From Prostheceraeus crozeri (taxonomy: Eukaryota > Platyhelminthes > Polycladida > Euryleptidae): DNA of 64,000 nucleotides. Positions 24,401-36,183 of this stretch are shown one piece after another; position 1 is the first letter of the stretch; each line of letters opens with the position of its first letter. The translations under genes and the position numbers were made by a program. Location of the stretch: the NCBI GenBank assembly GCA_907163375.1, contig CAJQUW010007998.1, forward strand, positions 62,001 to 126,000, given 5' to 3'. Below the pieces are notes generated by a model that saw only the letters and a list, made by a program, of their open reading frames with translations, had not been told where the DNA came from and ran no database searches.

Positions 24401-25122
24401 GTCCGGCAGCCAGAGCGAGTTTCTGCAGGGAACGAGGCCGAAAGTGAGACTTTCACAGAATGATGTACACCCTATGCCTACTACGGATTGGCGCTCCTGC
24501 TGAGTTCTAGTGAAATCCTCTTCTTGTCAGACAAGATCAAAGAAAAACACATGTAAATCCAATGGGACGCAGATTGCAGTTTTTGGCTAAAATGAAATTT
24601 TTTATGTTTTCTCTGATTAAGCGAAAAGTACTAACTCTAGAGTCATAATTTTTGGCATGGAATATCTTCAGGTCATTTCCTTTCATGTTCATGCACTTCT
24701 GTCTATGAAGCTAAACACATTCAGATTTGGCAAGCCTCTTAATGTCGGCAAACACAAGCATTTTTAGCAACTTTATCCACATTCAACCACATTCTCATAT
24801 ACATTTCCGATTAGATGCATGATAAAAGCACATACCCATAATAGGAAATGACCTGAAGATATTCCATGCCAAAAATTATGACTCTAGAGTTAGTACTTTT
24901 TGCTTAATCAGAGAAAACATAGAAAATTTCAGTTTTGCCAAAAACTGCAATCTGCGTCCCATTGGATTTACATGTGTTTTTCTTTGATCCTGTCTGACAA
25001 GAAGAGGATCTCACTAGAACTCGGCAGGAGCGCCAATCCGTAGTAGGCATATGGTGTACATCATATGTACTACTCTCACTTTCGGCCTCGTTCCCCGCAG
25101 AAACTCGGTCTGGCTGCCGGAC
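24401..25122. mobile_element. Foldback family B, copy B1 (722 bp, TA target)
   Basis: GTCCGGCAGCCAGAGCGAG at the left, and its inverse ending GGCTGCCGGAC at the right, with TA on both sides (24,399-24,400 and 25,123-25,124). The arms are about 280 bp each around a ~160 bp loop; matching blocks include ACTAACTCTAGAGTCATAA and TGACCTGAAGATATTCC. No coding capacity. TA target and long arms suggest a Tc1/mariner-driven element. Confidence 0.9.
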
Positions 25123-25390
25123 TATTATGTTGCAATAGTTAGTTTGATGTCACAGTCATCCCAATTTAGCCTTTTATTCAAGGACAACAAGAACATCTAT
25201 GATTCATTCATATTTTACAGTGCAATAATCTTTGTGATTACCGCTTCCATAACAAAGTTTGCGTTTTCCAAAGAGTTTACAAATTTCAAGGAGTGTAATA
25301 AAATGTCTTCATTTGTCTCCGTGAATGTATTGTAGATATCCTATTGCTTTATTTGACTTGTAAAGCAGATTATTGCCCGCACGGGAAACA

Positions 25391-25610
25391 ATATTTACTC
25401 CAATGCAGTGTTATCAACTGAGTTTTAACTTTGCCGAGTTAACTGAAGTGACTACCGACCGAGTTTTGAATTCCATGATCAAAACTGAGTTTATTTTTCG
25501 TAAAACTCGGTATACTGAGTATTGTTTGGACCGAGTTTTGTAAAAATCTTGCTGGTTTTTCAGAAGCTCGGTTAACTCGGTTTTGTTTGCCCAACTATTC
25601 AGCGCTTCAT
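25391..25610. repeat. Cluster of short ACTCGGTTTTG-type words
   Basis: About eight copies of ACCGAGTTTTG or ACTGAGTTTT and inverted forms (AACTCGGTTTTG) in 200 bp. This resembles the subterminal repeats of hAT elements elsewhere in the window. Weak inverted ends CAATG.AG (25,401) and its inverse near 25,607 suggest a short element, but no clear target duplication was found. Confidence 0.45.
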
Positions 25611-26758
25611 TGTAAAAGTCAAGCATGTTAAATGACAAGGAATGCATTTCTTAGAAATCCCGGATCAAAGCAGACACGATGAGACTTACATGTACTTCCA
25701 GACTTCATTTTTGCTCTAGACTTTTGAAGTGTTTTTTGTATAATTCTTTCAATAAAACGTCATGATTGTGCTGCAGTTCGACATGTTAGTTATATGACAT
25801 TATAGATGCTATTTCAGTTATTGTTGTTCTTTGGGATATCATATGCTTGTTGCGCTGTCAACGTAAAAAATGTAAACTTATTCTTGCCATAGAGTAGCAC
25901 TAATCTCCCATACTCGTATGTTCTTACTTTGGAAAATCACTAGACCCCTAATGCAATTATGAGCTGCAGGGAAATGATAGTAGAAAATGGGTGTAGTGAC
26001 CTCGGAATGGAAAATACCATTGAATAATATCTCAATTTACAATTCCAGGTACGGGTATGGATATGATATCTATATTAAGGTTTTCTCGCATCTTCAGCCC
26101 CGTGTAAAATATTCGACAGGTCTTCCTTTGTGGATTCAATCTAAGGCCTAATAAATGCTAATTGACCTATAGTCTACAGAATATTTCACGTAAGCAAGTT
26201 ATTAACTTGATTACCATTTTTATATAAAGAATAATTGTGATAATTTTTGCTTAATTGAACTCAAATTCCAACTTATTTTTGGAACTCACTCTTGATAATC
26301 ATAGACATGGGAATCGCAATCTGTCCTCGATCATCATAGCACGTCGGCAAATAAAATTATCTACGCACCTCGTGCATGAGATTGCTTCATAACATTCGAA
26401 CCCGTCAGATTTATAGCCCTTACCTATCGACTGCTAGGTAAAGATACTAGGAGTTATATCTAGGAGTCCACGCCTCACCCGTGCGCTGCCCCGCGTCCGG
26501 TGTGAATGGACCTTTAATCTACCAATAAGAAGAAACATTGCGAATGAGAACAGCGTTCCAGTGGTTTTATGGAAACATCGGTGTCATGCCCAATACATCA
26601 TTCAAAAAGTGGAATCTTGATAACCAATGCAAATTGTATGTAAGACGACTGGAAAAAATTAACAAAAATGAAGCATCATTAATGCACAAATATGCTTGTA
26701 CATAAGTCAGATACAAGAGTGTTTAAACAGTACTTAATCCTTATTTGAATGATACCTC
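25611..26758. other. Nothing recognised
   Basis: Plain AT-rich DNA with a short GC-rich patch near 26,465-26,505. Confidence 0.4.
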
Positions 26759-27369
26759 CACAGAATTAGATTCATCTGCGCGCACGGCTTCGGTTTTCTA
26801 GAATGGAAGCTTCGGATCTGTCCTTAACATCGAAATGGCACATCATAGAATTAGACAACTTGCTCCTTCTCGAATGGATAATTCGTATATCGCTTACTGT
26901 TGGAAATGGCAAACAAAACTGTCAGCCAAGGAAACAAGAGCCAGTGAGAGACTGTCGTGTGTCCTGTGATATCAGTATCACTTCGCACACGCCAAAACAA
27001 ACATTGCTGTCTGGCTAACAGCCAGTGTATGCACTATGCAGTGTGGAATGCTGAGAAGAGGGTCGTAAAATCATCAGGTGAACTAATTTTCGTGCGCTAG
27101 CTATCTTCTTTAATAATGATCGGAAGGGCCAACATTATGGAGAAAACTTGTGCGCAATGATCTGAATTCTTCGAATCTGAAGGAATTGTGGCAATCGAAG
27201 CACTTTGCTGGAATTCACAGTAATCCGCAAGCGACACACGACTTTCTCCCTATCTTCTAAAGTATAAGGAATTCCATTTTGCGCACTTAGTAAGTTCCGC
27301 GATTTGTCGGCGATTTGAATTAGTGTTCAATTCTAGTAAACTGGAAGAGTAAAACAATCTAATTCTGTG
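26759..27369 (+). mobile_element. Family C, subfamily C2, copy 1
   Basis: Begins CACAGAATTAGATTC and ends CAATCTAATTCTGTG. Flanks GATACCTC (26,751-26,758) and GATAATTC (27,370-27,377) agree at 6 of 8. The right half matches family C; the left ~200 bp is different and is shared only with 28,363-28,767. It contains an internal AGAATTAGACAACTTGC that repeats the terminal motif. Confidence 0.7.
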
Positions 27370-27377
27370 GATAATTC

Positions 27378-28362
27378 AGTTGAAATTTTGCACAATAATC
27401 TCAAGATGGAAAGTCATAATGATGGTAAATGACAGAATGCTGCAATGCGAGTACGAGTATATTGTTGAAAAAACATGCGAGAGATAGAATATTAAAGTGA
27501 CTGATAAAAACGGTTTTTAAAATTTTGAGCATTTTCACCCAAGTGAACCTCGCGATCCGGTGTCAGGCTCATTAACCTTTCACACTCACACATTTCATTG
27601 TGATATTTGAAATAATTTGTAGGTGTTGAATGTCAGACTTCTCAGAAAATAGGTGTGAATATAGATAGCAGAGAAACAACGTTAAGCAGTATAATTAAAT
27701 GACATTTGATGGGGTAAGATGTCAAACCTTGCTTTTTTCTGTTTCGTTCTGTCAAATGCTGTTATCATCGTAATATGCGTTTGTCTATATTTCCTGATGG
27801 GTGTCAACGTTTTTGTCGATAAGAGATAGACAAGAATTGTTAAGAGAGATGCTGCAGTCAATTTATATGTCATCGCAATGTAGAAAATGTGTATATTTTC
27901 CTTGTCACAAATTTGAAACGCAATTTTCGACAACTATCATTAGGGTAGATCACGATAATTTTGATGTTCATGAAATTCATTCTCCTATTTATCTTCCAAG
28001 ATACCAGTGGTATAGAGATATCTGAATAGTCACAAGCGATGCTGATTTGATCAAATCGAATTCATCTCTTTTGCACAAGCAGCACCTGCAAGAAATCCGT
28101 TAAAACAGAGCTTGATACAACGAATTTAATCCTTCCTTCAGCAATTTCAAAGCACAGCTTTTATCTTTTACTTTAATGCAGGAATGATAATTGCATAAAA
28201 TCTTCCACCAACCGGTAGACTGTTTAGCAGCTGTTTAACAATCACGATTTTTTCTTTCAATTTAGACTTTACAATCAAACTCTTTAATTGGCCATGTAAC
28301 AGCCAGATAGTCCCTTAGGTATTATCATGAGTGCTTCTTTTGCAGGTTCGGCTTTTTCAATG
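27378..28362. other. Nothing recognised
   Basis: Short ORFs on both strands around 27,680-28,025 overlap each other and lack motifs. Confidence 0.4.
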
Positions 28363-28767
28363 GCAACCACGGAATAAGATTCATCTGCGCGCTTCTTCGG
28401 GTTTCTAGAATAGAAGGATCGTATCTGACCTTAACATCGAAATGGCACATCGCAGAATGAGACAACTTGCTCCTTCTCGAATGGATAATTCGTATATCGC
28501 TTACTATTGGAAATGGAAAACAATAAGCTGTTAGCCAAGGATACAAGAGCCAGTGAATCTGAAGGAATCATGGCATGGCAATCGAAGCACTTTGAAGGAG
28601 TTCACAGTAAGTCGCAAGCGACGCACGACTTTTTCCTACCTCTGTAAGGTATTAGGAATTCCAAATTTCTCGATGCTCACTTAGTAAGTTCCGCGATGTG
28701 CCCTTGATTTCGAAAAAATCTCACATCTAGTAGACTGAAGCAGATAAACAAAATATTTAATTCTGTA
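28363..28767 (+). mobile_element. Family C, subfamily C2, copy 2 (internally deleted)
   Basis: Shares the C2-specific left part (ATTCATCTGCGCGC, TAACATCGAAATGGCACATC) with 26.76 kb and the family C right part. It jumps from AGAGCCAGTGA to ATCTGAAGGAATCATGG, losing about 200 bp. The ends are decayed and no clear target repeat was found. Confidence 0.65.
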
Positions 28768-28772
28768 GTTTT

Positions 28773-29540
28773 CAACTGGGGTTTTCAAAATCCCGAAGTT
28801 TTCTGATCCCGGATCCCGGGATTTATCCCGCTGGATTAGCGAACTTGATGCATTCACTGATACTCGTAGCATGCTTAGGTTAGCGTAGGCTGAACAGTAA
28901 TAGGCGTTGTTTTGAATTCTTAGACGACTATTTTGAACGATACACTGTACAATACAGTTCATCAGTTAGACAGTTAACTTTTCCAATGTAGACATAAACT
29001 ATAACTAGATCTGGCAATCGTTCACAATATACATTGTCGCACTGTTATGTGATTTTCAGATCGAAATGCAAAGCCCGTGACTTTTGTGATGTCTGGTAAA
29101 AGACCGATATTGCAGAACAATCGCTTCAAAAATTCATTAAATATTAGTGCGCTTGTATGCATAACGATCTCTCTTTCTTTCTGACGACTGCCTGAACATA
29201 GTTTTGCTTGTTGATGTCAAAGAAAGTAAACAATTTTTGACATACTGCACAAAGATGCGCTAAAATTAATTCTAGTATATGATAATAATGTGTCTGATGT
29301 ATTCTTGATAGATTAGGTCTATTATTGATAACGAAAAGGAAAAAGTTTCAAATATAACGATATATTGTGATTTACAACTATAAAGTACGTTTATCTTCAT
29401 TGTTGCTTCCTTATTTCTCCATATTCATACAGTCTAACTGCCTAATTATAGATGTTAACGAATCCCGGGATCTCGGCTACCTAATCCCGGGATTCTGAAT
29501 ACCGTAAAAATGCGATAATCCCGGGATTGAAAACGTTAAT
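28773..29540. mobile_element. hAT-like element rich in ATCCCGGGAT words (family G)
   Basis: The left end has GGGGTTTTCAAAATCCCG followed by GGATCCCGGGATT; the right end has three AATCCCGGGATT words and then GATTGAAAAC, an inverted partner of GTTTTCAA. Short palindromic words clustered near both ends are characteristic of hAT subterminal regions. The last ~380 bp match 22,867-23,229. Homology between the two copies runs past 29,540 to ~29,698, so the right boundary is uncertain. Confidence 0.5.
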
Positions 29541-29698
29541 GGCAGCCATGCGCCGATTAAACCCTGCTTGGTTACCAAACAGCATCACCATGCAGATTGC
29601 AGACGAATATCTGTCTTTTCAACTCGGTAGTGATCCCGTCAATGCTTTACGCCTGCAAAACACGGAAATGATCAGCAGCAATTTCAATACTTCTAAAT
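29316..29698. repeat. Family G repeat, copy 2
   Basis: Direct partner of 22,867-23,229. Both copies carry a short open stretch with RRLNPAWLPNS.TMQIADEYLSFQ after the CCCGGG words; conserved between copies but unidentified. Confidence 0.8.
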
Positions 29699-29802
29699 GT
29701 GTTTCTTTCAGCAATCTTCACTTTTAGCAATTAATGTGATTCTTCTCAGCATCTTGTGGCATCTTTAGCAACGATGGCCATATCGTGGATACCGGCCTAT
29801 TA

Positions 29803-30497
29803 GTCCGGCAACCAGAACGAGTTTCTGCGGGGAACGAGGCCGAAAGTGAGACTTTCACAGAATGATGTACACCCTATGCCTACTACGGATTGGCGCTCCT
29901 GCCGAGTTCTAGTGAGATCCTCTTCTTGTCAGACAAGATCAAAGAAAAACACATGTAAATCCAATGGGACGCAGATTGCAGTTTTTGGCTAAAATGAAAT
30001 TTTTTATGTTTTCTCTGATTAAGCGAAAAGTACTAACTCTAGAGTCATAATTTTTGGCATGGAATATCTTCAGGTCACTTCCTGTCTATAAAGCTAAACA
30101 CATTTAGATTTGGCAGGCACATTTCTATCGGAAAACACAAACATTTTGAGCAACTTTATCCACATTCAACCACATTCTCACATACATGTACATTACCGAT
30201 CAGAAGCATGATTATAGAACATACATGACCTGAAGACATTCCATATCAGAAATTGTGACTGTCGATTTAATACTTTCCAGTTGATAAACGAAAACAAAAA
30301 AAATTTCATTTTAACAAAAAACTACAACCTGCGTCTCATTAGATTGACACGTGTTTTTCCTTTATCCTGTCTGACAAGAAGAGGAATTAACTAGAACTCG
30401 GCAGACGTGCAGATTCGTAGTAGGAAGATGTACATCATTCTGTGAAAGTCTCACCTTCGGCCTCGTTCCCTGCAGAAACTCGTTTCGGCTGCCGGAC
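29803..30497. mobile_element. Foldback family B, copy B2 (695 bp, TA target)
   Basis: Same ends as B1 (GTCCGGCAACCAGAACGAG ... GGCTGCCGGAC), TA at 29,801-29,802 and 30,498-30,499. The right arm has diverged more than the left. Confidence 0.88.
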
Positions 30498-30499
30498 TA

Positions 30500-30973
30500 T
30501 ATGGATAGGGGCCAGTATATATTTTCATAATATTTTCATGGTTTACCTGATTCTTTCATTAAAGTTTCAATTTATTATTGAAGGAGCTGCAGTCTCTATC
30601 AACAATTCAGAGTCGCCTATCAGGTCATGTGACTCAATTGAGTAGACGTCTTGGCTCTTTTCCAGTTTCCCACGCCACTACAATAGGCAGTTCTCTCGCT
30701 ATGAGAGCTTCAGGACCATCAGATGACCACAACTATTATTACAATTTGCTTGTATTGTACAATACCTTAATTATTCTACTGATATGAAACAGCAGATGGC
30801 CTGTTGAATCCCCGATTTGCAAAGTGAATCGCTGCGACGACAGGTCATAGATCTGTGCGACAGTTGCAATAAAACTCGTGCATCATGGTTCCATTGGAAG
30901 TTAGCCCAGGCGTGCGCACATTGTGACGTCACATATGAGTCATCATCGCCGTCAGTATGAGTTTCACGATGTC
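30500..30973. other. Nothing recognised
   Basis: Between B2 and the Harbinger element; two short overlapping ORFs without motifs. Confidence 0.4.
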
Positions 30974-31140
30974 TAAAGGCGCGTTTACACTCGAAACTTT
31001 ATTACTGCCACCTGTAATCAGATTGCAGAGGCCGTTTACACTTGACATTAAAAAGTTGATGAGTCAGAAAATTGCGGGAGACTTGCAGGAGCGATGTCAT
31101 TGAAAAGCGGATAGCTGCAGCAGTTACAGCATGCATTTTA

Positions 31141-31427
31141 ACGAGAAAAGAATGCGTAAATCGAATGTGGGTCCGTAAGTGGGTTATGAGGAGAGAATAG
31201 CTTTGATTTTGCAATACGATTATTCTCAAATTACGAGATCAAGATCCGTGCCAACTAGCAAATGTTTGAGTGTCGCTGCCGACTTTCAAGATCTTTTAGG
31301 ACAAATCGAATCGATGATTAGAAAGGAGGACACTTCAATGCGCTCCCACTTCATGAGATACCGCTATCATTGGATTAAGACTGTTCTTAAATATGTTATT
31401 TTAGGATATTTTGTAAAACAATTTTAG
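31141..31427 (+). pseudogene. Harbinger transposase N-terminal fragment
   Basis: MWVRKWVMRRE matches the start pattern of Harbinger nucleases (WVRPW..RR). After it, across changed frames, come NTIILKLRDQDP and DFQDLLGQIESMIRKEDTSMRS, corresponding to the family's LL.EL..ED and F..LL..I.P.I.K.DT.MR regions. At least one in-frame stop (at 31,198) and two frame changes are visible. The catalytic DDE part is absent. Lies about 150 bp inside the left TIR, where this gene commonly starts. Confidence 0.75.
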
Positions 31428-31740
31428 AACTTTCACGATTAAATTAATTAAAACAATACTGTATGCACGAGTAGCAACCATAACTCATGAATTGTTCACT
31501 TCACTTCATTTCATTAAATGCATTACCTATATTTGTTATTGCATATATTCAGACAATGTAAGAATATTTCACCATACATGTATGTAAAAGCTATTAGACC
31601 TATATACAGGTTAAAATGTATGCTCTTCCTTTAGTTAAGCGAAGGTCAAAAACAATATATGTACAAATTTATGTCTTTCTTAGACCTAGACCAGATATGA
31701 AAATGCAAGTCAAATCCATAGGCATATAGATTCGACTTGT

Positions 31741-31802
31741 ACCAACTTCTTGTAAGCTTAGGCTACATATCGATATGTAGTCTAAGCTTACAAGAAGTTG
31801 GT
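31741..31802. repeat. 62 bp near-perfect palindrome without spacer
   Basis: Runs from ACCAACTTCTTGTAAGC to its exact inverse around the centre ATCGAT, with a single mismatched pair (AGGCTAC versus AGACTAC). Sits inside the Harbinger element, outside the nested inserts. Confidence 0.9.
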
Positions 31803-32370
31803 CCCGCGAACACTTGTGAAGATGGCCTACACGGTTCTCCATCCAATCTACATTGCCTACAACTATTCTACACCAAAACATAGCAATAATATATGTTTCC
31901 ACAATTCCTACAATTCCTCTGCTAAGTTAACCTAAAACTTTTGCGTCAATTTCATGAAATTTTGTTCAAATCAAGAAAGTATACTTAATAATGTAATATA
32001 ATAACTTATATAACCTATCGGTTCTGAAGCTTAATGTATCTGTTGAGTCGCGACCTGCATCTAAGCTTTGAATGAACTTAATTGTTATAAAATGGCCATG
32101 TCGCAACGAATTTTTCGCCGGCACCACTCACCGACTACTTTTGTTTCGTTGTGGAACTGAGTCATGAGGTTGTGTTTCTTTCACTATCTCCTTGTTGAAT
32201 TTCGCGGCAATCTTCATCGCATTTTTTATTCTACCTCAATATTCGTGTTCGTCCACGCTACACAAACAGGTATACTGTTCGCATTTACCGATCAAGTGAT
32301 CGGTTAACGTCCTTGTCCATTCACTTTTCGCTTATGGCATTTCATTGTCACTGTCAGACATTGTTGAACC

Positions 32371-32892
32371 CACAGAATTAGATTGTTTAATCGTATCACT
32401 TTGCTAGAAGTGCAAACTGATTAAAAAACGATGGCACATGCAGGAAATTACTGAGTGGGCAACAAGAAATTTTTAATACTTTGCAGAGGTAAAAAAAATA
32501 GTCATGCGTTGCTTGCAGATTGCTCTGAATTCCTTCAAAATGTTCCGATCGCCATGACTCCTTCAGATTCGAAGAATTCAGATCATTGCGCAAAAGTTTT
32601 CTCGATAATGTTGAGCCCTCCGATCATTTTAAAAAAGTTAGCAGGCGCATGAAAAAACGTTCACAAACTTCTCTGTAGAACTTGATATCGTCTGTGTCTC
32701 TTTGCTGTGTGATCCGGTTGATAACAGTCACTGAAACTTCGCACAATTTGGCGTGTTTAATGTTGAACTGACTGTTTATTGTTCGATTGCTATGGTATTA
32801 TGTCAGCAGATTGTGCCATTTCATTTACGCTACATATTCCAATGCTTCCCTTCTAGTCAAACGGAAGAATACACGACCTGTCTAATTCTGTG
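32371..32892 (-). mobile_element. Family C copy 3, perfect 8 bp TSD
   Basis: Reverse orientation relative to 3.3 kb. Ends CACAGAATTAGA ... TCTAATTCTGTG. GTTGAACC is present exactly on both sides (32,363-32,370 and 32,893-32,900). The cleanest copy for defining the family: 522 bp, no coding function. Confidence 0.9.
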
Positions 32893-32909
32893 GTTGAACC
32901 AGCAATCAT

Positions 32910-33165
32910 CATAGAAATTGACAACAATGAAAGCTCTAGAATGGAGGTTAAGCTTCATGCAATACATAATAGTGGCACATAAATCGCACGCATTTTTACT
33001 TAGATACACTCATTGGTAAATGGTATCATTGGATTAGAATCAGTCACATGCGTAAATTTAAGCTTTTAATTGGTGATTCATGCCCCAACTTAGTTCCCCG
33101 AATGTGCCGCGACCTTGAGTCAATTTCCATTCTAGTCAACTTCAGATAAACAATCTATTTCTATG
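32910..33165 (+). mobile_element. Family D MITE copy 2, perfect 8 bp TSD
   Basis: Ends CATAGAAATTGA ... TCTATTTCTATG; GCAATCAT exactly repeated at 32,902-32,909 and 33,166-33,173. 256 bp, non-coding; matches 21,101-21,360. Confidence 0.9.
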
Positions 33166-33895
33166 GCAATCATCGTTTTACTAAATGTTTTGCTGTATGC
33201 TGTATAAACATGTCGATGTCGATGTCAACATAACAACCAATCAATCAATGATGGATTTTATTCGAGAAAGATGAGTCCCACCAGCTGCTGTTTCTATCTA
33301 TTGCACAGTTGCCTAGTGGCCTAGCACCGACACACAAATGCAAAGTCGATGATTAAATTCCGACGCAAAAATAGGCGGATGTAAGTCAAATCTTGTGGTG
33401 AGATATTTCAGATCAAATAATACTAGATACTCCCACAAGCAGAATTTTGTACAAGTTTCTTGTACAACGATAGTCAGGAAAACCAAATTTGTCCCAGTAA
33501 AATGAAACTGTATACACAATAGTACGCAGCACCAAAAGCAGTAAACATGCTTGTAAATGAATTATGTATATTAGCATATCATTACTAATTCAATGTCTGG
33601 TGATAATGAGAAAAGCAAGAACAAATCCAGCCTCCAAGAAGTCAGGTCGCTGTGTTCTGATCACGTCATGTGAGTGTCCGTTAAAAGTTGCGCCTCGTTC
33701 AACTTAACTGACACTTGTGACTGCCACTTTTTAGAAAGTGTCAGGAGCCGCTTACATGTGCAATATTTTCACTGACACTTGGCTTTAGCCACTTTTAAAG
33801 ATGTCAGCAATCTAGCGTCAGACGAGAGTGTCAGTAACGTTTCCACGTGCAAGTTAGGTGGTAGCAATAAAGTTTCATATGTAAACTCACCTTAA

Positions 33896-34855
33896 CCCTA
33901 TCTGACCTGGGCTTTTTTTGACTGTCTCAGCCTGGGGAGGGGCCGATTCGGGCCCCCCCTCAGATTTCCTAAACTAAATGCTCAAATTTAATGAAATTAC
34001 ATGCATACTATAGTTCGGGCATGATCTTTTCAGTGGTGGAGTCGGTTTTTCAAGACTTTAATTTCTCCATGCTATAAATAGCAATTCAAAATTTGAAAGT
34101 GCATTTTTTACAAATTTTAGATACTTTTTATTGTTGCAAAACCAATCGCTTCGGAATGTTCAAAATGCTAAAACATAACGCGAAAGTGTTCTATCTGGCA
34201 TGTTCGTTCTATATCAATGCTAATTTATTGCTTTTATTCATGCATGTATAATAATGCTGTATGAATAGTATTTCAAATTTCAAACATTGAAACAGTAAAA
34301 AGTCTTTTTTTCATGTGCGAGAATTTCATTCCAAATTGGCTATCTATCATTGGCTAGAATATATTATCACAAAGAAACCTAAATGAAGACAAATACGCAA
34401 TTAATACAATGATGCGATTTTCCAAAAGTTTCATTATTCGTGTAAAAAATGAGAAAATGTTCATTATTCTATTATTTATTCATGAGTAGTATATGGAGGA
34501 TATAAGACTAAAACGCATTCAAATACTATCTCAATATCATACTATAAAAAGCATTGATGTTATCAAATCATTAATTTGTGTCTATTATGCAACACTACAT
34601 TAATTTTTTCGAGAAAAAGTTTGAAATGAGAGCAGAAAGTAAATTCCAACGATTTTTAGGCGTCGTAATTAGTTTTCATTTAGCTCGTACGGCCAAAATA
34701 TTTGGCCAAAATTAAATCTTTTGCTCCCAAAAGATGCGTAATTAAAAGTTAGGAAAATTCACGGAAGGTAGACTTCTCACACAAGGACGCTCAGCTGTGG
34801 GATTAAAAAGTATCTAGGGCGGGGCCGAATCGGCCCCTCCCCAGGCCAGGTAGGG
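33896..34855. mobile_element. piggyBac-like non-autonomous element (960 bp, TTAA target)
   Basis: TTAA at 33,892-33,895 and 34,856-34,859. The ends begin CCCTATCTGACCTGGG and, inverted, CCCTACCTGGCCTGGGGAGG. CCC ends at TTAA are typical of piggyBac. A GC-rich inner block (GGGGCCGATTCGG and its inverse GGGGCCGAATCGGCCCC) recurs at both sides. No transposase. The left TTAA is formed by the last T of the Harbinger element plus its TAA duplication, so this insertion came after Harbinger. Confidence 0.8.
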
Positions 34856-34859
34856 TTAA

Positions 34860-36149
34860 GATGCTCATGTTCCTAGTGCTATGATCCTTTTTGATTTCTT
34901 TTGATTTCCGTAAAGCACGACGTGTTAAAGTACTGGCGGGGTGAAACTGGAAAAGAACCGACGTCTTGAGTTGAGTTGATCAGCTGTTCTAACTGTACTA
35001 GAAATTTTGTGTGGGCTTATATGATGGCTAATTTGACGCTTTATCAGATTCAAAGCCTTTGACGCTGTCGGTCAGAACAAAACGCGTCGGGCAAGTTCTT
35101 AGTTACAAAGTACAATTTTTACGCCAAGCAAAAGGAGTGATTTGACAATTTTCCTTGACAAATTTAATGGTTGACGATAAATTTATAATTTCATTCTTCA
35201 AAGGAGTCGCTTTTTCGAGCGTTTATAGACTGTGAAAGAAAATAAAGCTACATTCTTCTACTAAGAAGATAGAATTCTTTCTTCCTCAGTGACAGATGCG
35301 TTGTAAATGTTAATAACTGCGCTGCGATTATTCGAGCTCATAAAAAATCACACAGCAAGGATTCCAATATTCATGAATTCGATTGATCTGTGGTGCCAGA
35401 GACAGTGACACCTGTTTCTAACTGATATTTGCACATTTCCATTTTCAACAAATTTTACAATTAAAAGCTTTCTCTCCCTTTTGATCTTGCTCACATGACA
35501 CGCTACTTCCCTGCCCCTCAAGTGGAATTTTATAAGAAAGACCTTTGACGACCTTCACGAGTTTATTTGAAATTACATAACCTTCAAAGTTCGCAGAATG
35601 TACTTCATTAATGCAGTTCTAAATTTATCATTAATTTTACTTCCTGAGATAGTATTTATTGTCCAATTAATCTGATAGAAATGTTGTCAGCCATCTTCTT
35701 ATCTATTTATCAGTCAGATTGCGCAAAACATCTTCGGAAATGTAACATATATTTACAAAAGCACAAATGTCATCAACCAACATGACATTTATCGAAATGC
35801 ATCTCGATAAGGAAGAGTTAACTACATTCTCTGTAACACGATAAGAAGAGATACTTTTACTATCTGCACCGCAAAGATATTTGCGAAGTTGTCAAATTAC
35901 ATGAGGGATTTAAAGCAGTTCTACAGCATGTTTCTACTGATGTAATCCTTAGAGCTCACGTGTATTGTGAAGATAGAAAGACATTTAATTGAAGTTCATT
36001 TTCATGATAAGTCAACATTACAAGGTCAAATGCTAGCTGACATTTCAAAGTTCTTCGAAAGTGCGTACACTATCTTTATTAGTTTTCCCCTGACATTTAA
36101 TTTTAATGCTGTCTTTACAATGCAGTCTCAGTTTTGTATGCAATCATAT
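34860..36149. other. Nothing recognised
   Basis: AT-rich; no ORF with motif, no repeat partner in the window. Confidence 0.4.
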
Positions 36150-36154
36150 CATTG

Positions 36155-36183
36155 CACAGTGGGCCAGAGGGTGGCCAAAAATA
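36155..36183 (+). other. Left RSS-like end (heptamer, 13 bp spacer, nonamer-like)
   Basis: CACAGTG (36,155-36,161), 13 bp, CCAAAAATA (36,175-36,183). The nonamer-like block matches 6 of 9 positions of the vertebrate consensus ACAAAAACC. Confidence 0.55.

Larger units (their letters stand above)
30977..33892 (+). mobile_element. PIF/Harbinger element, decayed, with nested inserts (2.9 kb)
   Basis: TIRs of about 39 bp: AGGCGCGTTTACAC...GAAACTTTATT at the left and the inverse ending GTAAACTCACCT at the right. TAA duplications lie at 30,974-30,976 and 33,893-33,895; a TAA target is the hallmark of PIF/Harbinger. The interior has a broken piece of Harbinger nuclease. It carries a family C copy (32,371-32,892) and a family D copy (32,910-33,165), both with their own 8 bp target repeats, so they came later. 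Near the right end TGACACTT-type words recur. The second Harbinger gene (Myb-like) was not found. Confidence 0.85.

Noticed and set aside
32455-32652. Conserved short protein starting MGNKKFLILCRGKKNSH, also seen reversed at 14,895-15,083
   Set aside because: Both lie in family C copies; similarity is explained by the repeat DNA, and other copies do not keep the frame.
33896-34855. Kolobok-type element (also TTAA target)
   Set aside because: CCC-starting ends directly after TTAA fit piggyBac better; no coding sequence is available to settle it.
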